Part shown: one piece after another, positions 1 through 11,591 of the stretch
Layout: each line of letters opens with the position of its first letter
How positions within the stretch are numbered: position 1 is the stretch's first letter
NCBI RefSeq assembly: GCF_030936135.1
Contig: NC_082619.1
Coordinates: 1,367,208-1,431,207, forward strand
DNA from: Gavia stellata
Taxonomy: Eukaryota; Chordata; Aves; Gaviiformes; Gaviidae
Length of the DNA stretch: 64,000 bases
Reading direction: 5' to 3'
Notes under the pieces: model-generated
What the model was told of the DNA's origin: nothing
What the model saw: only the letters and a program-made list of their open reading frames with translations
The model's database searches: none
Made by a program: the position numbers and the translations under genes

Positions 1-3000
1 CCGGCTCTGGGCACCCCCTGCACACAGCAGCCCCCTGCCCCAGCTGGGCTGGCCACGCGCTCAGAAAAGCCAAAGCCCAGGGAAAGCTTCACAACTCTGC
101 GATACGGGCAACAGGCTTTTCTTTTTCCCAATCCCCACGAACCCTTTTGCTCGCGCTAAAACAAACACAGCATCACTTCTCCCACTCCACGCAAAACGCC
201 CCGGAGCCACCCGCGGGTGCTCGCGCTGCCCCGGCAGCTCAGCCCCGGAACGGGACCATGTCAGTAGACTTTCCCTCCAAGGGCGACGCGGCCCCACAAC
301 CCTCCCAACCAGCCGAGGAGGAGCACACGGGGACCGCAGCACTGGAGCACGGCTCCTGCCAGGGGACAGAGCGGTTTTCAGCAGCATGCGGCAGCACGGC
401 AGCGCATGGAGGAGCGGGGATGGAAGAGGCTAGGAGGGCGGAACAAAAGTTTGGAAAACACCCGGACTGTGGAATGCCCTGTGAGGCTGTACTGAGATTG
501 CCCGTTTAGGGCCGAGCCTGCGGTCCCGGCGGAGGGGACCGCCCCAGCGGGCAGGGAGGACAGGTAACCTGCGGGCCCTCGCTCAGCTTGGCAGGCGGGG
601 AGGCAGAAAGAAGCTGAACATGATGGGTACATACCTGTATCAGCAGGGATTATATCTCCTTCTGCCTGCAAATATTTGCTCACCAGAGCAGATACAGCAG
701 ATGCGAGCCAGACATTCAGCCTTACACATGCAATCACACGCGCTCCGGCGGCTTCATAAATCGTGCAGTGACCAAAGGTTGGAGATCTGTTTACGGCTTA
801 ATCACGTGGGCTCTGCGATCAAACGGGCGCTGGGGGTCGGGACCCCACATCCAAGCCCCGTTTGACACACGCGGCTGGACAGGACGCTGGCACCGCGGGG
901 GCTTCCCCCGGGCAGGGCAGGCCGTAGGGACGCTTCACCAGCCGTGACACCACGGGGCAGCCCTGGCACTGCCACCTCCAGCGCTGCTGGAGACCGGGCA
1001 GCGTCAGCGCTTGGGGTTGGGGCGAGACCCGCGGCAAGGGCTGGACGTGCCGGCAGCGCTCAGACGGGCTTCTCTGCCTCTCCCCAGCCCCGGATCAGTC
1101 CTCTCCCCACACGTGAGTTGAAAACCCAGGACAGTGAAGGGGCAGGAGGGCTTAAATGACATGGAGGAACCTGCAAGCAGAAAGTGCTGGCAAAGAACTG
1201 TGAAGCTTTAGAAATTACAGCACTGAGCCACCTGGGACACGTGCATACTGACTTAGACCCAAGCCTTTAATAAGGCAGCTAACAGCATTGCTTTTACATT
1301 CATCCCTGTTACAAGCTGAACATGCCCAGGACGAGTTAATGTTCCAGCCACAGCACTCCCTGGGCTCAACAGAGGGATTACCCAACCTTGTAACTACAGC
1401 TCGCCTCTTTTCCCCTTTCTTCCCTTTTTCTGTTCTTCCTTGGCGTCAGGTCAAAGCAGCTCTTCCCTCTCCATGTTTTGTTTTGTGCTTTGCATGCAGA
1501 TCACACAGGTACCTCGGGGTCCCTCCTTCGCTCCAGGCTCGCTGGAGCAGAGGTGAGATGCCTCCTGCCCTCTCCTTTTGTAGCTGCTGAGAGCAGGGCA
1601 CCACAGCACTACTTTTTTCAAGTCATTTTAAAGGATTCACCTAAGTGCCTTTGTCACTGGCAGACAGGTCTGGAAAGCTCTCCGAAACCCAAACGCAACC
1701 TGCCCGCACCTGCGCTCCGGAGGCCTCTCACGCCGACTGCTGCGAGCACAGCTCAGCAGATTAATGTCACAGATGCACCGCACAAACGTTCCTCGTTGGA
1801 AAAGTGATGGCAAAGGGCAGGAGGAGACTTAGCAGGGACATTAACAGAGGCTGGAGTACATTAATACTATCGACAGGCTGTCAGGTCAGCTAAAGAGGCT
1901 CCACCGTTCCCAAGCAGGGGATCCGGGCTGGTGAAAGCCATGCGGCGCGATGCTGGGCTGGCTCAGCACCCGTGCATGTGCTGCGCCCATCTTCAGTCAC
2001 CCTTTGTGGCGTGGCGGCCGGCACCCTGAGCCACGGCAGGAGCTTGCGTCGTGCACACACACTGCACGCACAACAGCGGCACGGGGACGCGAGACACCGG
2101 CTGCGCTGGCCGTGGCTTGGGACCGCGGGCTGCTGGGCGGGAGGGGAGCGGCTGGCTGCACGCAACGATGGCGGCCTCGGGAGCTGGGGCTGCGAGGCAA
2201 ACGCGGGCCGGAGGAGAGGGAGGCAGCCGGCGAGTCCCCTGACCCGTGAAGGAGGGGCCCCAGGAAGACCCCTCGGCCGCCCACATGCTCGCTGTCAGCT
2301 CCACGCAGGCCGCTGCCCTGATGCCTCCGCCTCCCCCTGCGCTTCGCCAGCCTGCCCACGGGCGACAGCCCGGCCCCGCGCCGCAGCCGGGAAGGGGAAG
2401 GAGACGCTTGGGCATGCTGGCACGCGCAGGAGGGCACCTACCCGTGCCCATCGCCCTGCGAGCGCGCAGCGGGACGGGGCACCCCGCTCCTGCCCCAGCG
2501 CAGGGCAGCGCGCAGGGACCCGCGGCAGCACGGGCTCCGGCCCCGGCCGCCCCAGCTTCAGGCAACGGCTTCAGCGCCAGCGGCAGCACACGGCCTCGCG
2601 CTCCTGAAATACAGCGGCGGGAAGTCCCCTACTGCTCCCTGTGTAGCATTTTATCTTAATAACATTTTATCTTGGATGACAAGCCCGTGTAATGCGGTTT
2701 AAAAGCCACGGCTACGCTGACACCGTAACGGGGGAAAGGGAAAAAAGCCCTTTTCTCCCGTCTAATACATTTGCTAAGGTCACAACTTTAAAACCCCTCG
2801 CTGTATCTCGCTCGCCAGGCTGGGAGGCTGCTTTGTAGAGCAGCTCGGAGAGACTGGCAGGGAGCTCAAACCCCGCTCCTCCCTCCCGTTCAGGGTTCCT
2901 GCAATAAAGGCTCCAGCTCTCGCTTCTCCTTTACCGTTTTTTCTGGGGGAGGTCTTTTTTTCTCCCCCTGCTCTGTGCAGTAAGTGCCAGAGGCTTTGAA

Positions 3001-4582
3001 GGGGTAACTGCGAGGCTTTGCCGCATCCCCAGGCTGGCAGGAGGCTGAGCCCCGCCGAGCGACCTGCCTGTCCTACCGGCGGGGCGACGGCCGCCTTGCT
3101 CGGAGGAGCGGGTAAGCCAGCCCTTGCACGGGCTGGATGGGCTCCAGCGCAGCCAGCTGCGGGAGACCCGGTCCATCCCAGCCGCCAGCATCTCCACCGT
3201 CGGTGGCACCGCGTGTCCCAGCACGACTCCTTGCTCTTTGCAAGCGGCAGAGACCCCGCCGGCTCCTTAAGCCGGAAACAGGGCTCAAACCAACCTGCGC
3301 TCCGAATCCGCCCCACCAACGCAAGCCAGAATGGATCCCTGAGAGCCAGGCAGCGGCCCCAGAGCTTCTGCTAAGGGCGAGGCAGAGCCGGGCTGTCCCA
3401 CGCCACAGCTCCTGCCCCGGGGCGCGGGTGGATTAAAACTCCGGCACAAGTGCAGCCCTCCCCAGCCCAGGTGCTGCAGCACCCTAACTTCTGCTGCGGT
3501 AAGCACTGCAGCGACGTTGCACAGTACGTTATCATTAGGGAGACAGCTATTCTGGTCTAATTGGCAGTGTTTCACAGAAAACATGGCAGCCTCTGCCTGC
3601 GCGGAACAGAACCGACCCTGCGTAATCACCGTAAAGACAAAGGATGCCCGAAAGAACTGAAACTAGACGTTAAAAAAGAGAGGGGAATGTAAGCACGCAG
3701 CCGGGCTGAGTCGGGGAGGGAGACACTGACCCAGGAGGGGAGCAATGAGGGTTAAGCTCTTCTTGTGAGAGCTAATTTAAGGTCAGACGAATCCTGCTGA
3801 CAGATTATTTTTCGCCTAAAACATCCAGACCAGTGGCTCGGCCACCGCAGCCCGGCAGGACCCGGAAAGCAGCCGGAGGAGCTGCTGGCAGCCCCCCCAG
3901 CCCGCACCAGAGAACGGGGCAACCCCGCCCCGGATCAGGACCAGGGCGAGCAGGCAGAAGCCCTGCCCGATGCCGGGCTCCCCGGCACGCCGGCAGCAGC
4001 CTTTGCCGAGACACAGGCGGGAGCCCACCCTGTGCAAGCCGCTCTCTGGCGGTGCCCCGGGAGGGACCGGGGTCTCCCCCCACCCAGCCTGGCGCTGTCA
4101 CCTCTGCTTTGCTGTGACAGACAGACAAGCCCCAGCTCGCAGCACCATCAATTATTCACATGCGCTATTTCTGAATATTGATGTTAAAAGCAAACTCCCG
4201 GTCTGCCCCTCGCCTGCCTTTCAAATGAGATTTTCACGCCACAAGGACCCGAGTTCCCGCGGACCATCAGGCGCTGCCGTTGGGCACGCCACCACGTCGG
4301 GGGGACGGAGGGACCCCCGCTGCCACTGGCAGGTCTGCTGCTGCCAGGGCTGGGCTGCGCAATTCAGGGTCCGCAGGAGAAGCCACCCCACGCGCCTCGG
4401 GCAGCCGGCGCTGGGGCATCCCCTCCCGCCTGCCCCGCCGCCTTCCCGCTCCCGAGGCGTTCAGCCCGGCACGCATGGATGGGCCCACCGGTGGGGCGCT
4501 AGCAGGGAGGAAGGCTGACGGAATGAGAGGATGCGTCTAGCGGAGACAAAAGGCGCTTGCTCTCCCCCTCTCTTTTTTATAA

Positions 4583-4608
4583 GGAAATATTTGTAAACAA
4601 ATGTTTCC
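4583..4608. promoter_or_regulatory. forkhead-type palindrome in an AT-rich island
   Basis: GGAAATATTTGT and ACAAATGTTTCC form 12-base arms with one mismatch around AA. The centre contains GTAAACA, the forkhead (FOX) core. It sits in a non-coding AT-rich block of DSCAML1 intron 3. Function is inferred from the motif only. Confidence 0.3.
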
Positions 4609-7600
4609 TGCTTCTGTTTATACAAGTTTAAAAGACTTGAAATGGAAGGCTGCTCCCCACACTGTATCATTACCCTTCATTATTGCAATTTTCCAGAGTT
4701 TAGGTGGCTGGAGAAGGAAAACAGAGGATAATGCACCACTCTGAAAGCTGCAGAAAGGAAAACAGGGAGAGAAGCAAGCCCAACTTCCAGCCTTCTGGCC
4801 AAAGCATTTCAATAATCTCCACCTCCGACTTGCACGTCTCAGCACCCTGGCAGGTGCCCACGCCTTGCTGGACCCACACAGAAGGGCACCAGTAGCGCGG
4901 TGGGTGGCTCTTCACGCTGCCTGCAACCAGCCAGCTTTTGCACCAGCCCTCAACAGTGCTCACCTGCGAGCGCTGAGCCCGGATTCGGTACACACCGAGA
5001 GCCACGTTACGCCGGGAGGACTGGAGGGAGGGCAGAGGCATGCTCCCCAGCCGCAGGCGGCATCCCCGGGGCACACCCAGGTCCCACTAGCAGGATAAGC
5101 CCACTGGCACGAGAGCTGCATGGCACCAGGGCCACCAAGCCTGAGCGGCACTGCCCACCCCGACCCTGTGGCAGTGACGCTGGGCACACAGCGGGCATGC
5201 GGTGGGTGCTGGCTGCGCAGCTCCAGCCCGGCAATGAGGGTCTGCGTTCCTAAAGAAACAAGGTAGATGTCAGCACATTTCTAATGTGCTCACGACCGCC
5301 GCTGGGCAAATTAAGCCATTTCCAGCTCGGTCGACCGTCTCGGTGGCAGAGGCAGCCCCATAAAGCAGAGGCAGAAATCCCTGCGGGCTGGGGCTCGGCT
5401 GAGCCCTCTGCACCCACGTGCCAGCGCACAGCAGCAGGCAGAGCAGCGCATGCCCCATGAGCCGGCACCCACCTCCGCGCTCCCGCGAGCACATCCGCAC
5501 AGGCACCGTAGCTCCTGTCCGGAGGCGGCGCTGGATGCGAATCACCCGCTTGTCCCCACATCCACCCGTGCTGCCGCTCGAGGCAGGCAGCCCCAGCACA
5601 GCTCCTGCAGCCAGGTCGGAAGGCCCTGGCTTACTCTGCGGAGCACCGAGACACAGGTTAGCAAGGAAAGGTAAACCAGATAATGAGGAGTTTGGTAGCG
5701 GCGGCTTATCGAGTAACCACAAACAACCCTCCGGAGGGACTAAACCAGCCCTGTTAGACAGCAGAGAGAAATCACTGTGTTGGGATTCAGGGACAGAACG
5801 CAATTCTGACCCTACGCACCAAGAAAGAACAGCGAAGCACCATAGCCACGTACACCTCGACGAAGAGAAGATGCCTGGCCCAAAAGACAAGGGGTCGTCC
5901 GGCACTGGCTGTGCATCCCCGGGCTGGGGCACACGCCACGACCCCCCCAGCCCTGCTTGCCCCCGCCTGCAGGCAGCGACGGAGGAGCTGTGCAGAGCTC
6001 CCCCAGAGCACCGCACCCAAACCCTGGTCCCGGAGCAGCCGTCCTTACTCAACAGTCCTCCGGCAACGGACTGAGTGTCCCTCACGCGTGGACAGCTAAG
6101 GTTTCGTTGACTCGCTTTTCATCACCGCTAGCTGCTAGAACAAACAACAGGGTGGCTGTGAACGCTGCAAACCCAACAAATCGATGAAAAGACAGCTGCC
6201 GCGTTAGCCTGGATATCACACTGACGGGCAGCTGACAAATGCCCGCAAGTAGGGACCGCTCTTGTTGCAACAGGGAAGGGCTCCAAAAAGAAATCTCATT
6301 TGTAGATCATTGCTTTGATATCTTGGGTGGTTTTTTATTTTGCGTTTCTGTTTTATATAGCTTTGTTTATTGCACTGATATGTCATCCCACAGATTCATC
6401 TTGGATCATTGTTAAGGTTCCTCCCCAGCTTGCAGAGATGCCTCTGCTTATCCTAAAAATCTATGTTAAAATTTCAGATTAATTAAAAGCTGTAAATTGC
6501 AAAGCCAGATGCGGTAACTCGCATCTTCACCCTTCCAAAACAAAGGCAGGCGAGGAGAACATGAAGGCTTCTTCTTTTATAGCGTGGCCTGTCCCTCTCA
6601 AGATGTCACATTTGGCCTGGAGCCACGTCGCTGCGTCCTCACTGCAACCCAGCCAGCACCCACGAGCTGAGCATCGCTGCCTTCGAAAGCCCCGAGAGAC
6701 AACTCGCGCATGCCAAGGAGTTACCCTCCAAAAACTAGAAGCATTACTCCCCTTTCCCAGTAACACTGACTCGCTGCCCCAGCGAGGCTGGTGACCACGT
6801 GCCGCTCAGAGCGCGCCTGCCTGCTCGTGCTCCAGCCCCACGACCAACACGCAGGGAGAGGAGATGCCATGGAGGACACCCTGCCAAAGGTGGCCCTGCC
6901 CCTGGGGAGGAGAGGAGCCTGACCAAGCTCTGCTTTCTCTGGGAGCCGGGGCAACACCGGCGGGCGCGGATACCACCCTGCCGCCCCGCGCAGCTGCGGC
7001 AGTGCGGGCGCTGAAAGGGGACAGACGCGATTCCCCCCCCGGGCTGAGGACGCTGCTTTTTGTGCCCAAGGACATTCACGCAGCCGTGACCACCATCTGC
7101 TCGCTGACAGAGCGCAAGCCAGCTTGGGCTCCAGTGCAACTGCATCGCCTGGAGTTACCGCAGGCACGAGGGTCACCCACCACTCCCTGCGCTTCCGCCC
7201 CAGGTGAGACCTGCCTGGCACTCCCCTCGCACCCCTTAAGGTGTTAGTCGGTTCCTCCGATTCCTCCAGGTTCGCGGCTCCGACGCCTACAGCTCTCCTG
7301 CGGGTGCAATACCTGATTTGGCTCGTGCTCCCTCCCATCGCCCGCTTCCCGTCGCTCCACGGGCAGGCTAGCAGAAGAGGGGCAGGCAGCAGCGTCTCTC
7401 AGTTCCTGAGCTCCTGCTTGCCACAGGTCTCTTAATGCATTTCTTGGCCAAGGGTTAGGAGATTAAACACTCCATAGAAGGCGAGCTGACACAAGCTGAC
7501 AGACCTGAATCTTCTGCACATGCATAAGTGCCAGTCCTCATCACAGGGATGCTTATTTGCCAGCCTCATACCTATCACTTTGGCCGGGAGTCAATCTAAA

Positions 7601-8159
7601 TAAAGCAAATTCACTCATGCTGATGGGGAGAGGGAGTCGCTGGGCTGTCATAAGGTTGAACTCAGCTGGCGTCATCTGAAAGCGGAAAGTGCTGCAGAAA
7701 CACCAAGCACAGCATCTCCAGCCTCCCAGGAGCAAGAGGAAGGGAGTCCCGCTTTGCTTCAAAGCTACTGTGCCAGGAGAGAGCCACCAGCCCCAGAGCC
7801 GTGCCCGCGAGGAGCGGGGCTGCTGCGGCCCTGCGCCCCCATCCCCTCCTCTTCAGGGACGGGAGAGATCCCAGAAGCTCCGCACAAACCGAGATTTCGC
7901 CTTCAGCGCCAGGGCCCGCGGGTGACGACAGCCTTGCGCTGCTGCCCACCGGGGCCCAGCCTTTTCCGCCCCATCGGTGGGCCAGAGGCGTGAAGGGAGC
8001 GCTGCCGCGCGCGCCTGCCTCTCCTCCTGCCCGCCACAGCCAGCCCTGCCCGGACGGCTGAAATCCGCAGCCCGGCCCCGCTCAGACCCCCAGCCCAGCC
8101 TCCCCATCCCCTCTCCTTCCCTCCTACCTCCCCAGCGGCTGGCTGCAAGGATTAAGACT

Positions 8160-8480
8160 CATTTCCAATGAAGTTTTCATTATTTGCTGCTCCCCTTCTT
8201 TATTCCCAAACTCATTTGCATTACAAAAAAATTATACAAAAGCTGCTTTTTGAATCTCCACTCATTACTCCCGTTACATTTGTTAACATCATTATCTTCA
8301 GCTGAAGATGGCAACTATTATCAAATGTTGCAGAGCTTTTTTAGACCTCTTGCTATATTACTCTGGAAAATTGCTTTAATGCCTATGCTTTTAGTGGTTT
8401 TAAAAAACCAGCTATAGCATTAGAAGCCATAAAGCAGATAAAAAAAGCGCACCATTTGATATTATGTGCAGTTTTCCCCT
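8160..8480. promoter_or_regulatory. AT-rich candidate enhancer with octamer and E-box palindrome
   Basis: About 320 bases of AT-rich DNA in GC-rich intron. It carries a perfect octamer ATTTGCAT (8214-8221), the POU-factor site, and a perfect 16-base palindrome ATCTTCAGCTGAAGAT (8294-8309) centred on the E-box CAGCTG. Both factor classes are prominent in neural development. This is a regulatory guess with no conservation data. Confidence 0.3.
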
Positions 8481-10539
8481 TTGCACCAAAATATAAATAC
8501 ATGGCAGTAATGCAGGATGCAAAAGGTTTTCCTCCGCTACAGCGATCCAGCACGGATCTGCCGATTTGACCCTTGGATTCACCAGCCTCTCTCCTCGGCA
8601 GCTCCTCCCTTCCCTAAAACACTTTGCTTCAGGAAAAAGTATTGCAATAAAAGCTGGGATGAAAAGGCGCACCCTCCAAACACGGCACAGTTCAGCTTCT
8701 CCAGACTGCAGCAAAATAGATTTTGTCCGAAAAAGGAGGGAGACGGCTAACAGCTCAAGCCATAGCTGCCGAATCCCCATCTTCGGCGGGGAGAAAAGCA
8801 CCGAGCCATATTGCTGCCCAGGGAATGGCGCGGTCTGAAAGGGCTCTCGCAGGGGGAGGGTGGTGGAAAGGGGTTCAGCTGCCGGCTTCGGAAGCCATGC
8901 GGCGCTGCTGCTGCAACCGGGGGTGCTGGCACGGCATGGGATCCCGCAGGTGCGCTGCAAGGGAAGACGCTTTCAGTGTCAGTAGTCTGTAGACAGGAGG
9001 GATCAGCATCGGAACAAGAGAGGTTTCGCCTGATTTTAAACACAGATTACAGAATCGAAATTTTCGTTATAATTAAACACAAAACCCTGTAACCCAGAGC
9101 TCTAGCTACAACCTCGGGGACGCAGCCAGCTCTCCAAATATGAGATGGTGGGTTTCCGTGGACCCTGTTCAAAGCCAAGGAAACGAGAGAGCAAAAGCCC
9201 GTTCCCACAGCGAGCCCGAACGCAGCACGCCGACGGCGCATGGCACCTGCCCACCCCGCTGCACCCGCCCGCGTCCCCCCGCACGGCACCTGGGGCGAGA
9301 GGGCAGTCACCCCCGAGCGCGGCGGTGGCAGAGGCACAGGGCACGAGTCCCCTCCCTGCTGCTTCAACCGGGGCTGCCTCAGTCTCCATCCCAGCACCAT
9401 CGGCTCTCCCGATGGAGCGGAGGGATCCGGGAGAGCCCCGTTACCTTTACAGGTGCATCTCTCCTCCCCACTAACAGTTCAGGGGTCTAATTACAGAGGA
9501 CTGTCTGCTGGTCCCAATGCCTCTCACTCTCAACTGGAAACCAATACAGACAACCTTCAGAGTGCTGACAGCTGAGCAGCGATGTTATCTGGAGGGATGT
9601 TTTAAAAAAGAAAAGAAGGGAAACAAGAGCCAGCTAGATACCAGCGTGGGGAAGCCGGAGACGCAAGACCTGGCTGGGCAAAAGGGAAGCGGGGTGGGGG
9701 CTTCCAAATCTCCCTTCCGAGGAAATGATGCGTCTCCAGGAAATCAAAGGCTTCCAGACCCAACTGCTCAGGAGCAGAAGGGGCAGAGACCCACAGGGCA
9801 GAGGTGAAGAACAGGGAGAGGCGGAGGGGGAACAGCGAGAAGGTGGGAGCAAAGGACTCCCTGCAAGACATGGAAGCGGCTCACGCACCACAGCGCAAGC
9901 GAAGAGGCTTTGAACACTTGCCTAAGCAGGCACAGGCAGCGGCGCAGAGACTGGGTGCTGGAGATGGAAAAATAAACGCCGGGACCAGGACCGTGCTGCC
10001 ACTTGCGGGGGCTCTGCCACTTGCCCCGGGCCTTTTCAGCCCCGAGAGGTGCAACCGCGCAGCTGGGCAGCCAGGACCGTGCCCGAGCCCCGCTCCACCA
10101 GCGGCGGGAGCTGATTTACGGTGGCTGCGAGAGAGGTCAGAGCTCGATAGGCTTTCATCGATCAGTTAATTAAACTGAAGGAAAACAAACATGATGAACG
10201 TACAAATTTACAACCTCTGCCAGGGGTTCAGGTGCATCCGGAGCTGAGACAGCTCCGGTTCAACCCGCTCATCTTCTCTCCTAGGGAGCCAGGACGGGCT
10301 GGGCTTGGGCGGGAGACCCAGCCACCTCTCCGGAGCGGGCAGCACGTGCAGGGGCTGCAGTCCTATCTGCAGCACAAATAATAATAATAGTGACAGCAAA
10401 CTGCCAAGATCGAGGCAGCGCAGAGGTGCTAAACCCTGCCAGAAAGAAGTTAAAAGCACGTCTCTCTCCAAGCACGGGCCCAGGCGTGCTCTAAGGGCGG
10501 CACGTGAAGCGTGAGACCACGACAACCAGCTTTAACCAC

Positions 10540-10900
10540 GCACGGACGCAAAAATCATACAAGCCTACGATGCAAGTTCATGCTTGGTCACACAGCCCGC
10601 GAGACCTGCACAAAGAGATTTCGTTTACCACTTTGTTTTCCATCAGGCTTTTGGTGTTGATTTAAGCTGCCCAAACAAATAATTACGGCCTTATCTCCAT
10701 CACGCAGCAGCATTAGCTGCAATTCATCACTTTCAGCTTCTTTGTTTCATACCTTGTGTATATACATGTAAATAAAGAAGAACTTCAGCCATTCATGTTT
10801 CACAGGACACTGACAGCGCAAGATGCTCTTGCCAACATCATGGAGACGGGCATTTGGTTAAACCTGGTCTCGACTAGAACAAAAATATAATCTCCAAAGA
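10540..10900. promoter_or_regulatory. AT-rich candidate conserved element in DSCAML1 intron 3
   Basis: A non-coding AT-rich block directly left of the CR1 insertion. It contains AACAAATAATTAC (TAATTA at 10680-10685) and ATTAGCTGCAATT, words typical of homeodomain and SOX binding. No gene or repeat was recognised in it. Confidence 0.22.
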
Positions 10901-11069
10901 ACTCATCCCGGCAGGAAAGAGAAATGCATGTGTGTTTTCAACAGCTTCTGGAAATGAGACTATCGGACCCTCAGTGTTCGAGGTACCGAAGCGATGGTCA
11001 ACGAGAGAGCACCCGGACATGGAACGTGCTGCCCCAAGCTGACACTGATGTGCAGCTAAAGCAGGGTGG

Positions 11070-11300
11070 AATCACAGAATCTCTAAGGTTGGAAAAGACC
11101 TGTAAGACCATCAAGTCCAACCACCAACCCAACCCCACCATGCCCACTAAACCATGTCCCACAATGCCTCGTCCACACGTTCCTTGAACACCTCCAGGGA
11201 GGGTGACTCCACCACCTCCCTGGGCAGCCTCTTCCAGTGTCTCACCACTCTCTCAGTAAAGAAATTTTTCCTAATATCCAGTCTAAACCTCTCCCTGGAG
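11070..11300 (-). mobile_element. CR1 LINE fragment, 5'-truncated, 3' end present
   Basis: On the minus strand this is the 3' end of a chicken-repeat-1 retrotransposon. It encodes the last part of ORF2, including the runs [13 protein letters not shown] and [18 protein letters not shown], and stops at DMV. A short 3' tail follows, ending in an ATTCTGTGA-type unit typical of CR1. About 230 bases remain, so it is a dead, 5'-truncated copy. It lies inside DSCAML1 intron 3 in the same orientation as the gene. Boundaries are approximate. Confidence 0.93.
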
Positions 11301-11569
11301 AAGCCCACCAGGAGGGAGCTGGGCCCCCGGGACCCCAAACCCCCCGCTCCCGCGCAGGGCCGAGGCGAGGAGGAGCTGGGCAGCATCGCGACGAGCAGCA
11401 GCGCCCTGCTAACGGTGGGCTGGGGCACCGGGAAGGCTCCATGTCAGCACCAGAACTGCAAGTTGCAGCCTTCAGGCCTTTTCCGTGAGCTCCTTACCTG
11501 CATGCCCTTCCTACAGCCGCTCTCTAATACGCTCCCCTCTGTCGAGGGAATAAAAAACCCCTAGAAACA

Positions 11570-11591
11570 CAAAAAAACAAAACAAAACAAG
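11570..11591 (+). repeat. short A-rich (AAAAC)n tract
   Basis: An A-rich run with repeated AAAAC units lies about 270 bases right of the CR1 fragment. It is too short and isolated to assign to an element. Confidence 0.6.

Noticed and set aside
8184-8417. 77-codon plus-strand frame rich in L, F and K
   Set aside because: It results from AT-rich non-coding DNA; no membrane-protein family recognised and no splice context.
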